This document shows positions 1 through 7,779 of a stretch of DNA of 64,000 nt, piece after piece. The notes beneath the pieces were generated by a model. It saw nothing but the letters and a program-made list of their open reading frames with translations, was not told the origin of the DNA and did not search any database. Made by a program: the position numbers and the translations under genes. The stretch lies in contig PDSJ01000013.1 of NCBI GenBank assembly GCA_002748425.1, positions 62,001 to 126,000 on the forward strand, given 5' to 3'. Within the stretch, counting starts at the first letter, position 1; each line of letters opens with the position of its first letter. The DNA is from a candidate division KSB3 bacterium (lineage in GTDB: Bacteria; Moduliflexota; Moduliflexia; Moduliflexales; Moduliflexaceae).

Positions 1-1059
1 CGGGAACGCAGCGATCTCCCCGACGATCGTCCGTTTACTCTGCGTTTTAAAACTCCGCTTGAAGGCGCGACAACGGTCACGGATGTGGTGCAGGGTGAGG
101 TCACCTTCCGGCACGAAGATCTTGACGATCTGATCATTCAGCGGACAGACGGAAGCCCAACCTATAATTTTTGCGTCGTAGTCGATGATGCCCGCATGAA
201 GATTTCGCATGTGATCCGCGGCAACGATCATTTAAGCAACACGCCGAAACAAATTCTGCTCTACAACGCCCTCGGAGCCCCTGTGCCGCATTTCGCTCAT
301 ATTCCGTTAATTCTTGGGAAAGATCGGTCCAAACTCAGTAAACGCCATGCAGCCACTTCTGTGCTCTCCTATCGGGATGGCGGCTATCTGCCGGAGGCGC
401 TGGTAAATTATCTGGTGCGCCTGGGCTGGAGTCATGGAGACCAGGAAATTTTTACACTCCAGGAAATGATCGAGAATTTCTCGCTCGAAGGAGTCGGAAA
501 ATCTTCAGGAATTTTTGATACGGAAAAACTCCTCTGGCTGAATCATCACTACATTAAAAAAGCCGATCCAAAACGGCTTGCCTTCCTGTTGCTGCCCCTG
601 CTGAAAGAACGGTACGAAGTGCTTTACTCTCCTGTCACGGGCGATACTGTGGATGAAAACTCGCCGTGGTTATGGCAACTCATTGAATTCCAGAAGGAAC
701 GCAGCAAAACACTCATTGAAATGGCGGACGCCTTGGGGTATTACTTTGTTGACAATCTCGTATATGACGAGAAAGCAGCCCAAAAGAACCTGCGGCCAGT
801 TGCTGCGGATCTGATGGAAGAATTTTTACCACGGCTTGAAGCAATCGAGACTTTTACAACGGCCACGCTGGAAGATACCATGCGGCAATTTCTGGAAATA
901 CAAGGAATAAAAATGGTTAAAATTGCCCAGCCGATTCGCGTCAGTATCACTGGTGGAAGCGCCAGCCCCGGCCTGTTTGATGTGATGGTGGCGCTCGGAA
1001 AGGATACTGTTCTGAAACGCATCCGTCAGGCTGTTGAGTGGATCCGAACAAAACGATAA
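1..1059 (+). CDS. gltX: glutamyl-tRNA synthetase, C-terminal part (5' end outside window)
   Basis: Charges tRNA-Glu with glutamate in the cytoplasm. The reading frame is open from base 1, so the N-terminal catalytic half with the HIGH motif lies upstream of the window. Visible are the second half of the class I synthetase catalytic domain and the C-terminal anticodon-binding helices. The KMSKS-type signature appears as KLSKRH at about 331-348, preceded by a typical 'PLILGKDRS' stretch. It ends in TAA at 1057-1059, about 10 bases before the promoter of the tRNA-Gln gene. No strong terminator lies in between. Family assignment is secure; only the 5' truncation limits the annotation. Confidence 0.95.
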   Translation, partial: RERSDLPDDRPFTLRFKTPLEGATTVTDVVQGEVTFRHEDLDDLIIQRTDGSPTYNFCVVVDDARMKISHVIRGNDHLSNTPKQILLYNALGAPVPHFAHIPLILGKDRSKLSKRHAATSVLSYRDGGYLPEALVNYLVRLGWSHGDQEIFTLQEMIENFSLEGVGKSSGIFDTEKLLWLNHHYIKKADPKRLAFLLLPLLKERYEVLYSPVTGDTVDENSPWLWQLIEFQKERSKTLIEMADALGYYFVDNLVYDEKAAQKNLRPVAADLMEEFLPRLEAIETFTTATLEDTMRQFLEIQGIKMVKIAQPIRVSITGGSASPGLFDVMVALGKDTVLKRIRQAVEWIRTKR

Positions 1060-1068
1060 AAATTTTTC

Positions 1069-1097
1069 TTGACATTTTTTTAAACCGTAGATACTAT
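1069..1097 (+). promoter_or_regulatory. sigma-70 type promoter of tRNA-Gln
   Basis: TTGACA at 1069-1074 and TACTAT at 1092-1097 are separated by exactly 17 bases. A start about 7 bases downstream puts the 5' end at about 1104, a few bases before the mature tRNA 5' end. Confidence 0.75.
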
Positions 1098-1107
1098 AGA
1101 TTTATAC

Positions 1108-1180
1108 TGAGGAGTAGTTCAACTGGTAGAGCACTGGTTTCTGGTACCAGGTGTTGAGGGTTCGAGTCCTTCCTCCTCAG
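1108..1180 (+). tRNA. tRNA-Gln (anticodon CUG)
   Basis: A complete 73-nt cloverleaf. The 7-bp acceptor stem TGAGGAG (1108-1114) pairs perfectly with CTCCTCA (1173-1179), with discriminator G1180. The D stem is GTTC/GAGC, the anticodon stem CTGGT/ACCAG (1134-1138/1146-1150) with loop TTCTGGT, and the T loop is TTCGAGT. The anticodon is CTG at 1141-1143, reading the glutamine codon CAG. The U1-A72 pair is typical of bacterial tRNA-Gln. The 3' CCA is not encoded (1181 onward is CTTCTT), so it must be added by CCA-nucleotidyltransferase. It sits between its own promoter and a terminator. Confidence 0.95.
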
Positions 1181-1192
1181 CTTCTTTTTAAG

Positions 1193-1225
1193 ACCTGATG
1201 GAGACGTATTCTGTCAGGTTTTTTT
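1193..1225 (+). terminator. Rho-independent terminator after tRNA-Gln
   Basis: ACCTGA (1193-1198) pairs with TCAGGT (1214-1219), followed by a run of T to 1225. It overlaps the most upstream possible ATG (1198) of the next gene, which argues against that start. Confidence 0.7.
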
Positions 1226-1251
1226 CTGTCTCCAGCATCACAAAAATCTCT

Positions 1252-1863
1252 ATGAACCTGGATGCCGATTTACTTGAATCCGTTAAAGCCGGTGAACCCC
1301 AGGCGTACCGCTCTTGGGAGGCGAAACGGACGACTGTCGTGCTCGGGCGCGCTAACAAGGCTGACGTGGAAGTCTACGAGCAACAGTGTAAGGCTGACAA
1401 GGTTCCTGTTGTAAGACGGTATGGAGGCGGAGGGACAGTCTTGCTCTCTCCAGGGGTTCTGGTCGTGTCTCTGCTCACGCATGTCGAACAACGCTATCAC
1501 TTTCGAGAATATTTTCGGCAGATTAATGACTATATTATTGAAGCATTGAGAACGGCCGGTGTGGCAAAACTGACCCAGCAGGGTATCTCGGATATCTGCC
1601 TACGGCAGCGAAAAATTCTCGGCTCTTGCATGTATCGCAGCAAAGATGTCCTTTTTTACACGGCCTCGCTGATGGTTTCCAACGATCTCCAGCTCCTCGA
1701 CCGTTATCTGAAACATCCCTCACAGGAACCAGATTACCGGCAAGGCCGTCCACATCGTGATTTTGTGACCACGATTCAACGAGAATATCCAGCGATGACA
1801 TGTCAACGCATCCGGCGCGTACTCGATCGAACGCTTCCCATCAGACTTGCTGAAATTACATAA
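1252..1863 (+). CDS. lipoate-protein ligase / lipoyl transferase family protein
   Basis: Probably attaches lipoate (or octanoate or biotin-type acids) to a lysine of a carrier domain. Seen: the family motif RRYGGGGT (residues 55-62, corresponding to RRxTGGGxV) and the later GISDIC...RKILGS segment with the conserved substrate-binding lysine (about K121). The 203-residue length covers only the catalytic domain, about 60% of E. coli LplA, and lacks the C-terminal accessory domain. An in-frame ATG at 1198 lies inside the tRNA terminator, so ATG 1252 is preferred although its ribosome site is weak. It could be a LipM/LplA-like enzyme or a BPL_LplA_LipB protein of other substrate; no lipoate-dependent complex is visible nearby. 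Confidence 0.75.
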   Translation: MNLDADLLESVKAGEPQAYRSWEAKRTTVVLGRANKADVEVYEQQCKADKVPVVRRYGGGGTVLLSPGVLVVSLLTHVEQRYHFREYFRQINDYIIEALRTAGVAKLTQQGISDICLRQRKILGSCMYRSKDVLFYTASLMVSNDLQLLDRYLKHPSQEPDYRQGRPHRDFVTTIQREYPAMTCQRIRRVLDRTLPIRLAEIT

Positions 1864-1951
1864 TTCTTGAATACCTGGAGGGAAGAAGACGTTTCCGCCA
1901 GCTTGCCTGAAAAAATTCGACAGCTTGTGCGCATTTCTCTGAAGAATTTTG

Positions 1952-1980
1952 TTGACTTTAAACGTTTTCCATAGTAAAAG
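1952..1980 (+). promoter_or_regulatory. candidate promoter of the BMP transporter operon
   Basis: TTGACT at 1952-1957 and TAAAAG at 1975-1980 with a 17-base spacer, about 85 bases before the first gene of the operon. The -35 box is good and the -10 box only fair. Confidence 0.35.
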
Positions 1981-2067
1981 TAATAAGTTCCTATTATATC
2001 AGGCCGTTTCCAGGATGATGTTCTGTACATGTATCGTGATACCGATGACCGTTTCGGAGAAAATATT

Positions 2068-3636
2068 ATGACACCGCTGGTGAAAATGCAACAGATCGTG
2101 AAACGGTTTCCCGGACTGACGGCCAATGATAGAGTCGATTTTGAGGCACGAAAGGGTGAAATTCACGGTCTCCTGGGTGAAAACGGAGCCGGAAAGACGA
2201 CCTTGATGAACATTCTATACGGCCTCTATCGCCAAGACAGCGGCGAAGTGTCGTTCGAGGGACAGCCCGTCCAGATCGATTCCCCCCGGCACGCTCTCGA
2301 ACTTGGTATCGGCATGGTGCATCAGCATTTCAGACTCATTCCCCGCCTGACTGTACTTGAAAATGTCGTTCTGGGTCTGCGTCCGGAAATCGGTGTTGAA
2401 CGCCAAGGACCAGGAAGGTTGACATCCGTCCGCCGCAAATTTTTTCAAATTTTTGGCCTGGACACGAAAACTGCTGAAACACGGGTCATTGAACTGGCTG
2501 AGCGCTTTGGCCTGAAAATACACCCGCATGCCAAGGTCTGGGAGCTTTCCGTCGGCGAACAGCAGCGGGTCGAAATTATTAAAGCGCTCTACCGCAACGC
2601 GAAACTCCTGATCCTCGATGAACCAACCGCTGTCCTGACTCCGCAGGAAGTTGATCGTTTATTTGATATGCTTCAGACAATGGCGGAGCAAGGGTACACG
2701 ATTATTCTTATTACCCATAAACTCAACGAAGTCCTGAACGCCTGCCACCGCATTACAGTGCTGCGAAACGGCAGACTGGTCTCCACAGTTGACTCTGCCG
2801 AAAGCACACAAAAAGACCTGGCGAAATTGATGGTCGGTCGTGAAGTGCTTTTTCATGTCGATCAGGAGGCCAGCACCGCAGGTGAAGAAATATTACACGT
2901 TGACCATCTCACTGTGTTGAACGATAAGGGCCTTGAGGCCGTACGCGGCGCTTCGTTCAGCGTTCATGAGGGGGAAATTCTTGGCGTGGCCGGAGTCTCC
3001 GGGAATGGCCAGACCGAGCTGATCGAAGCCATTAACGGTCTGCGCCGCGTCGAATCAGGCAAGATCTCCTTTCGGGGCAAAGAGATAAGCAATGCCCCTC
3101 CCAGACAGATTATCGAACAGGGTGTCGGCTACATTCCGGAAGACCGTATGAACGTTGGTTTAGCCACCAGCATGACGATTACAGAGAACATGCTGCTTAA
3201 ACATCAAAGCAGCAGCCAATTCAACCGAGGCTGGTTTTTAGATAAGACCGCAGTCAAAAAGGCTGTGGAACGGCTTGTCAAAGCATATGACGTACGCACA
3301 GCCTCGATAAATATTCCTGTGGGACGGCTTTCCGGCGGAAATATTCAAAAAATTATTCTGGCACGGGAAATTTCTCGCCATCCTCAACTCCTGATTGCCA
3401 GCCAGCCGACGCGCGGTCTTGACGTAGGGGCTATTGAATATGTCCAGACATTACTGATCGAGCAAAAACGTCAGGGGAAGGCGATTTTGCTTATCTCAGA
3501 AAACCTCGACGAGACGATGCGCCTCAGCGATCGAATCGCAGTGATATATGAAGGAGAGATCGTCCGCATTCTGAAAACGAAAGATACGAACCGTCGCGAG
3601 GTCGGCCTCATTATGGCTGGCGGTTTAAAGGACTAA
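2068..3636 (+). CDS. nucleoside/BMP-type ABC transporter, ATP-binding protein
   Basis: Cytoplasmic ATPase powering uptake, in the sugar/purine group with two fused nucleotide-binding domains (as in NupA/YufO). First domain: Walker A GENGAGKTT (residues 37-45), signature LSVGEQQRV (160-168), Walker B LLILDEPT (180-187). Second domain: degenerate P-loop GVSGNGQTE, signature LSGGNIQKI and LLIASQPTRGLD, so ATP is probably hydrolysed mainly at one composite site. ATG 2068 is chosen over ATG 2029 because GGAG at 2057-2060 lies 7-8 bases before it. It leads a same-strand set with two permeases and a BMP binding protein, which indicates a nucleoside or related substrate. Confidence 0.92.
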   Translation: MTPLVKMQQIVKRFPGLTANDRVDFEARKGEIHGLLGENGAGKTTLMNILYGLYRQDSGEVSFEGQPVQIDSPRHALELGIGMVHQHFRLIPRLTVLENVVLGLRPEIGVERQGPGRLTSVRRKFFQIFGLDTKTAETRVIELAERFGLKIHPHAKVWELSVGEQQRVEIIKALYRNAKLLILDEPTAVLTPQEVDRLFDMLQTMAEQGYTIILITHKLNEVLNACHRITVLRNGRLVSTVDSAESTQKDLAKLMVGREVLFHVDQEASTAGEEILHVDHLTVLNDKGLEAVRGASFSVHEGEILGVAGVSGNGQTELIEAINGLRRVESGKISFRGKEISNAPPRQIIEQGVGYIPEDRMNVGLATSMTITENMLLKHQSSSQFNRGWFLDKTAVKKAVERLVKAYDVRTASINIPVGRLSGGNIQKIILAREISRHPQLLIASQPTRGLDVGAIEYVQTLLIEQKRQGKAILLISENLDETMRLSDRIAVIYEGEIVRILKTKDTNRREVGLIMAGGLKD

Positions 3637-3677
3637 GATGAATCATCCTGTCTTCATGGGAGTGGAGGAAGCCGGCT

Positions 3678-4745
3678 ATGCAGGTTCTGCTTGAAACACG
3701 GGAAATCAAATCAAACGCCATAAAGTTTTTGGCTCCGATCGTCATTATCCTCTTGGCGCTGACAGCGGCAGCGTGTCCATTGCTCTGGATGAGAGTCAAT
3801 CCCCTGGCAGCCTATACCTCAATTATCTCAGGAAGCTGCGGCGACATTTATGGAATCTCGGAAACGCTGGTCAAGGCAGTTCCACTCATGCTTTGCGGTC
3901 TGGCAGTCGCCTTTCCGCTCACCGCAAACCGCTGGAACCTGGGAGCGGAAGGCCAGTTTATAATGGGAGCGTTTGGAGCCAGTGCGGTCGCTTTATCTAT
4001 GCCGCAGTTACCCGGTATGATCCTGCTTCCGCTGATGCTGATCGGGGGATTTGCCGCCGGCGCATTCTGGGGCTGGATCCCGGGCATCCTGAACGTACGC
4101 TTCAACATCAGTGAGATTATTGTCAGCCTGATGATGAACTATATCGCAGTGAATTGGGTCTCATACCTCGTGTATGGCCCGATGCGCGATCGACACGCTT
4201 ATTCCAATTTTCCTTTTTCACCGAAATTTGTTCAACACGCCTGGCTTCCGAGAATTATTCAAGGAACGCGCCTCCATCTCGGCATTGTCTTTGCTGTGCT
4301 GGCAGCTATCATTCTGTATGTGATTATTCAGAAAACCCGTTTCGGCTATGAAATTCGAATGGTTGGAGCCAACCCGAGATCAGCACGATACGGAGGGATC
4401 GACACAGCTAAGCTTGTTGTCCTGACGATGGCTGCTGCCGGAGGAATTGCTGCATTGGCCGGTGTTGGCGAGGTTGCTGCGCTGCATCATCAATTACGGC
4501 GTGACATTGCGGTTGGTTACGGTTACACAGCAATTCCGGTGGCAATGCTGGGCAAAGGGCATCCTCTGGGAATTCTCGTCTCATCGCTGGTGTTTGCAGC
4601 CCTGCTGGTCGGTGGATCAAATATGCAGCAGGATTTCGGCGTACCGGTTGCACTGGTGTCGATCATTCAGGCCTTGATCGTTTTATTCGTTGTGGCAGGG
4701 GAAACCTTGCAGAAATATCGTATTCGTATCGTTCGAGGCTCGTAA
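3678..4745 (+). CDS. nucleoside/BMP-type ABC transporter, permease 1 (COG4603-like)
   Basis: Integral inner-membrane permease of about 355 residues with many hydrophobic segments, the first after a short N-terminal cytoplasmic stretch (about residues 14-34). The N-terminal half contains the family-type 'NRWNLGAEGQF' segment and the C-terminal half a cytoplasmic loop 'VGANPRSARYGGI' that contacts the ATPase, as in BmpC/NupP/YufP permeases. A GGAGG-like site lies before ATG 3678. It starts about 40 bases after the ATPase gene. With the second permease it should form the heterodimeric channel. Confidence 0.9.
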   Translation: MQVLLETREIKSNAIKFLAPIVIILLALTAAACPLLWMRVNPLAAYTSIISGSCGDIYGISETLVKAVPLMLCGLAVAFPLTANRWNLGAEGQFIMGAFGASAVALSMPQLPGMILLPLMLIGGFAAGAFWGWIPGILNVRFNISEIIVSLMMNYIAVNWVSYLVYGPMRDRHAYSNFPFSPKFVQHAWLPRIIQGTRLHLGIVFAVLAAIILYVIIQKTRFGYEIRMVGANPRSARYGGIDTAKLVVLTMAAAGGIAALAGVGEVAALHHQLRRDIAVGYGYTAIPVAMLGKGHPLGILVSSLVFAALLVGGSNMQQDFGVPVALVSIIQALIVLFVVAGETLQKYRIRIVRGS

Positions 4746-4830
4746 ACAGTGTTCAGTAATCAAGTATTCAGCGCAGAACATCAGCTCATGAGTACCTGCT
4801 GCCTACTCGTTACTGCCATACTCAGCTATC
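4746..4830 (+). repeat. repeat-like spacer between the two permease genes
   Basis: The 85-base gap is rich in short related words (TTCAGTAATCA, TATTCAG, ACTCAG, CTGCTGCCTACTCG). Such text is typical of dispersed short repeats in spacers of some bacteria. No second copy was found elsewhere in the window, so repeat status is unproven. No ribosome site for the downstream gene is obvious in it. Confidence 0.2.
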
Positions 4831-5775
4831 GTGTCTAAGATGTTTACATCCATATTTCTCATTTCAGTGCTGACAGGGGCGGTTCGTGCCGGTACACCTT
4901 TGGTCTTCGCCACCTTGGGAGAAATCGTCACACAGCGTTCCGGCGTGTTGAACCTCGGAGTCGAAGGCATGATGATCGTCGGAGCCTTATCCGGCTTCAT
5001 AGGCTCGTATTATTCGCACAGCCCATGGGTTGGTGTCGTGGCAGCCATGCTCTGTGCCGGGCTGATTAGCCTGATTCACGGATTTTTGTGCATTACTCTC
5101 AAAAGTGATCAAGTGATCAGCGGTATTATGATTGTCTTATTGGGAGTCGGCCTGACCAGCTTTGCAGGGGAAGCGATGGTGGGGATCACCGGATACGGCT
5201 TTGAACCGCTGCATTTTCCTCTCCTGAGCGATCTCCCTTTTCTGGGAGAGGTCCTGTTCCAATATAATATCCTTGTCTACCTGGCTGTGCTGCTGGTGCC
5301 GCTCTTGTGGTGGCTGCTGTTCAGAACCCGGATCGGCCTGGAGATCACCGCTGTGGGAGAGAGCCCGTCAACAGCGGATACTCTTGGAATTCCGGTTGAT
5401 CGCGTTCGCTACATGTGTGTCTTTACCGGGGGAATGCTTGCCGGACTGGGAGGCGCGTTTCTCTCATTAGCCTATACACGAATTTGGGTCGATCACATGA
5501 CGGCCGGACGAGGATGGATTGCAATCGCGCTGGTGATTTTTGCAGCCTGGAAGCCGCAGCGCGCCTTGGTCGGCGCCTATTTATTTGGCGGAATCGAAGG
5601 GCTCCAATTACGATTGCAAACTGCAGGCGTCGGAGTCTCGCATCATGTCTTGCAAATGATGCCGTATGCTGCGACAATTTTGGTGCTGCTTATTTCTGCG
5701 CGGGAAAGCGCCCGGCGCAGAATTGGCGCACCTGAGGCGTTAATGAAGCCCTATATACGGGGCGCCAGAGACTAA
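4831..5775 (+). CDS. nucleoside/BMP-type ABC transporter, permease 2 (COG1079-like)
   Basis: Second membrane permease, 314 residues, almost entirely hydrophobic helices. The motif 'GEIVTQRSGVLNLGVEGMM' near the N-terminus and the loop 'VGESPSTADTLGI' are typical of the YufQ/NupQ partner. The start is uncertain: GTG 4831 or ATG 4840, neither with a clear Shine-Dalgarno sequence, and the reading frame is open upstream only to 4792. It is followed 28 bases later by the binding-protein gene. Function as part of a nucleoside or purine-type importer follows from the four-gene set. Confidence 0.9.
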   Translation: MSKMFTSIFLISVLTGAVRAGTPLVFATLGEIVTQRSGVLNLGVEGMMIVGALSGFIGSYYSHSPWVGVVAAMLCAGLISLIHGFLCITLKSDQVISGIMIVLLGVGLTSFAGEAMVGITGYGFEPLHFPLLSDLPFLGEVLFQYNILVYLAVLLVPLLWWLLFRTRIGLEITAVGESPSTADTLGIPVDRVRYMCVFTGGMLAGLGGAFLSLAYTRIWVDHMTAGRGWIAIALVIFAAWKPQRALVGAYLFGGIEGLQLRLQTAGVGVSHHVLQMMPYAATILVLLISARESARRRIGAPEALMKPYIRGARD

Positions 5776-5803
5776 CTTTTTTCCAGAGGAGGAAATTACA
5801 CCA

Positions 5804-6826
5804 ATGATGCGTAAACTTATGCTGTTCTGTCTTATCGCTGGTCTGACGGTGTCGTTGATCGGGACAGCGGCGTCCGAAGAAAAAACCATGAAAGCGGCCT
5901 TTGTGTATATTTCGGCTGTTGGCGACCATGGCTGGTCCTATGCCCACGATTTAGCGCGGAAATATATGGAAGACAGCCTGGGCGTCGAAACGGCCTATAC
6001 AGAAAATGTGTTTGGGCCGGATATCGAACGTGTTATTCGGGGCTATGCCCAAAAAGGCTATGATATAATTTTCACCACCAGCTTTGAATACATGGACCCG
6101 ACGATTGAAGTGGCTGCAGATTTCCCGAATATCGTCTTTGAACATTGTTCGGGCTTTAAAACCGCTGAAAATGCTGGAAATTATTTCGGCCGCATCTATC
6201 AAGCACGCTATTTAAGCGGTTTGGTGGCAGGGAAGATGACAAAATCGAACATCATAGGGTATGTTGCGGCTCATCCGATTCCGGAAGTCATTCGCGGCAT
6301 CAATTCCTTTACAAAAGGTGTGCGCGAAACGAATCCAGAAGCTGTCGTGAAAGTCGTTTGGACTGGATCGTGGTATGATCCGGCGAAAGAAAAAGAAGCG
6401 GCATTAAGCCTGATTAGTGCTGATGCCGATGTCATCGCGCAGCACCAGGATTCTCCGGCCGCTCAGGAAGCCGCCCAGGACAATAACATTTATTCAATTG
6501 GTTACAACACCGATATGAGCCATTTTGCGCCGGATGCCCATCTGACTGCGCCGATTTGGAACTGGAAGACCTATTACGAGCGGATCGTTGATGAAGTAAA
6601 ATCCGGCACGTGGACGGCAGAATCCTATTGGGGCGGGCTGGGTGACGGCCTTGTGGATATCAGTGATTTCGGGCCAATGGTCCCACAGGACGTGATCGAC
6701 ATGGTTATGGATCGCCGTCAGGAGATCATTGATGGAACATTTAGTGTATGGCCGGATACATCAGACGAAGAACTGTTGAGTATGAACTATTTCATCGAAG
6801 GGGTTGAGGGAAAAATTCCTGAATGA
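5804..6826 (+). CDS. BMP family ABC transporter substrate-binding protein
   Basis: Periplasmic receptor of the importer. The N-terminus is a signal peptide (residues about 1-24, hydrophobic core LFCLIAGLTVSLIG, probable cut after TAAS). No lipobox is seen, so it is probably soluble periplasmic and not a lipoprotein like TmpC/BmpA. The mature part has the two-lobe type 1 binding fold of the PF02608 family, with characteristic segments 'DHGWSYAHD', 'GYDIIFTTSFEYMD' and 'ADVIAQHQDSPAA'. AGAGGAGG lies just upstream of tandem ATG codons. In this family ligands are purine nucleosides or related compounds; the exact ligand cannot be read from sequence. Confidence 0.9.
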   Translation: MMRKLMLFCLIAGLTVSLIGTAASEEKTMKAAFVYISAVGDHGWSYAHDLARKYMEDSLGVETAYTENVFGPDIERVIRGYAQKGYDIIFTTSFEYMDPTIEVAADFPNIVFEHCSGFKTAENAGNYFGRIYQARYLSGLVAGKMTKSNIIGYVAAHPIPEVIRGINSFTKGVRETNPEAVVKVVWTGSWYDPAKEKEAALSLISADADVIAQHQDSPAAQEAAQDNNIYSIGYNTDMSHFAPDAHLTAPIWNWKTYYERIVDEVKSGTWTAESYWGGLGDGLVDISDFGPMVPQDVIDMVMDRRQEIIDGTFSVWPDTSDEELLSMNYFIEGVEGKIPE

Positions 6827-7284
6827 TCTCGTTAACTGGGCCTAATCGGATCACAGCGCTTCGGCAATTTCCGGCGTTTTAGTGCCGAAGCGCAGCAGTA
6901 TTAACATGTCTGGAGTCTGGATGCTCACGAAGTTGAAATTTTTCGCTCGATCTGTCTCACTCTTGAGGAGGCATGCGTTCCAGGCATGCCTTCCCGAATC
7001 CGCAGAACAACAGCCTGTCGGCATTTTTTCACCGTTTTTAAGCTTCTTCCCGCCCCCTCTAAAGCACTCCACAGAACCGATTCTTTCTCTGGTCATGTTA
7101 AACGCCTGAATCATCATTTATGCGTATTAAATCGAGTTTGGTTCTGAGCTATAACCCTCCCAAAAACCATAGCTTATGAATTTTTTACATTCCTTCTTCA
7201 ACCTTTCTGCCGCTACTGTTTCTAAAAGTTACTTCTTTCCAATACAGGTCATGAATTCTAAAACAATTTCAAGGAGGATTTCTC
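6827..7284. other. gene-poor spacer after the BMP operon
   Basis: No convincing gene. It contains a perfect 11-bp hairpin at 6856-6893 (listed separately) and a second inverted repeat, GGCATGC (6970-6976) with GCATGCC (6984-6990). The remainder up to the ribosome site at 7271 is AT-rich, and I see no clear sigma-70 promoter for the small gene that follows. Confidence 0.5.
6856..6893 (+). terminator. strong hairpin after BMP operon, probable transcription end
   Basis: GCGCTTCGGCA (6856-6866) pairs perfectly with TGCCGAAGCGC (6883-6893). It lies 30 bases after the stop codon of the binding-protein gene. There is no T tract, so it may act as an mRNA 3' stabiliser and not a classical terminator. 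Confidence 0.45.
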
Positions 7285-7371
7285 ATGCAACGGATGTTCA
7301 CGGCAATTCGATCGATTGTATATTCTTTGGCCTTATTAGTACTGCTTGTCGGTTGTACTCCCCTTTATTAA
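7285..7371 (+). CDS. micro-lipoprotein 1 (28-residue prelipoprotein)
   Basis: A very short gene with an excellent ribosome site: AAGGAGG (7271-7277), 7 bases, then ATG. The peptide starts MQRMFTAIRSIVYS, continues into a hydrophobic core LALLVLLV and ends GCTPLY followed by TAA. LLVGC fits the lipobox rule (L-x-G-C), so signal peptidase II cleavage would leave only lipid-modified Cys-Thr-Pro-Leu-Tyr. It is far shorter than entericidin-type small lipoproteins (about 40-48 residues). A second gene of the same design lies at 9356-9427. That two such genes occur in one locus, each with a strong ribosome site, supports reality. Function unknown; secretion signal, lipopeptide effector or toxin are all possible. 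Confidence 0.6.
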   Translation: MQRMFTAIRSIVYSLALLVLLVGCTPLY

Positions 7372-7396
7372 ATGAAAATACATACATGAAGGTCCC

Positions 7397-7453
7397 GCGC
7401 AGTATCCTATGCGATGCCGTTTTACTGCGCATCTCCAGACAAAACGTCCGGAG
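7397..7453 (+). other. two consecutive hairpins downstream of micro-lipoprotein 1
   Basis: GCGCAGTA (7397-7404) pairs with TACTGCGC (7423-7430), and CTCCAGAC (7433-7440) pairs with GTCCGGAG (7446-7453) with one A/C mismatch. They begin 25 bases after the stop codon. They may terminate or stabilise the short transcript; the following sequence is C/T-rich, not a clean T run. Confidence 0.4.
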
Positions 7454-7532
7454 GGCTTGTTGCCTTTTCTCCTCTCTCCCCCAAACTCCCTCCCCATATC
7501 GTATCCCCAAAGCATAATGGACGAGGTGTGTT

Positions 7533-7598
7533 ATGAGAAGAGGCCGGCAGAAGAAATGTCGTTCAATACGAAGAATTTCTTTTACTTTTTTTTTATGA
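7533..7598 (+). CDS. possible 21-residue basic peptide ending in a T9 run
   Basis: ATG 7533 follows GAGGTG by 4 bases. The product would start MRRGRQKKCRSIRRIS, strongly basic, then FTFFL and a stop. The coding end is a run of nine T (7586-7594). Slippage that adds one T would extend it by about 9 residues through MIPCLTYLG. Nothing beyond this supports it as a gene. Confidence 0.15.
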   Translation: MRRGRQKKCRSIRRISFTFFL

Positions 7599-7674
7599 TC
7601 CCCTGCTTAACGTACTTAGGTTAAGGTCTTCTGCAAAAAACAAACATATATAATTAATAGCCATTAAAAAAATC

Positions 7675-7702
7675 TTGACAAAAAAACGTTTGTGATTATA
7701 TT
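7675..7702 (+). promoter_or_regulatory. promoter of the XRE regulator gene
   Basis: TTGACA at 7675-7680 and TATATT at 7697-7702 with a 16-base spacer. The start site would be near 7709, just before the palindrome at 7719-7736. A further inverted repeat, CTTAAC (7606-7611)/GTTAAG (7620-7625), lies about 50 bases upstream. Confidence 0.6.
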
Positions 7703-7718
7703 TAATAGGTAACAGATC

Positions 7719-7736
7719 AATTAACACTGGTTAATT
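7719..7736 (+). promoter_or_regulatory. operator-like palindrome AATTAAC-N4-GTTAATT
   Basis: A perfect 7-bp inverted repeat (7719-7725 and 7730-7736, spacer ACTG) lies in the leader of the XRE regulator, where autorepression is expected. Its core TAAC-N4-GTTA recurs at 8567, 9316 and 12290. Confidence 0.55.
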
Positions 7737-7779
7737 ATATATCGACAATGCTTTTCTCGTCACAATCAGGATGACTTTT

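Noticed and set aside
1198..1251. Upstream start of the lipoate-ligase-like protein
   Set aside because: ATG 1198 is the last base of the terminator's left arm onward, so translation from it would lie in the tRNA terminator.
7176..7517. 113-codon plus-strand frame overlapping micro-lipoprotein 1
   Set aside because: No ribosome site and odd composition. The better-supported 28-codon gene with AAGGAGG lies in another frame of the same DNA.
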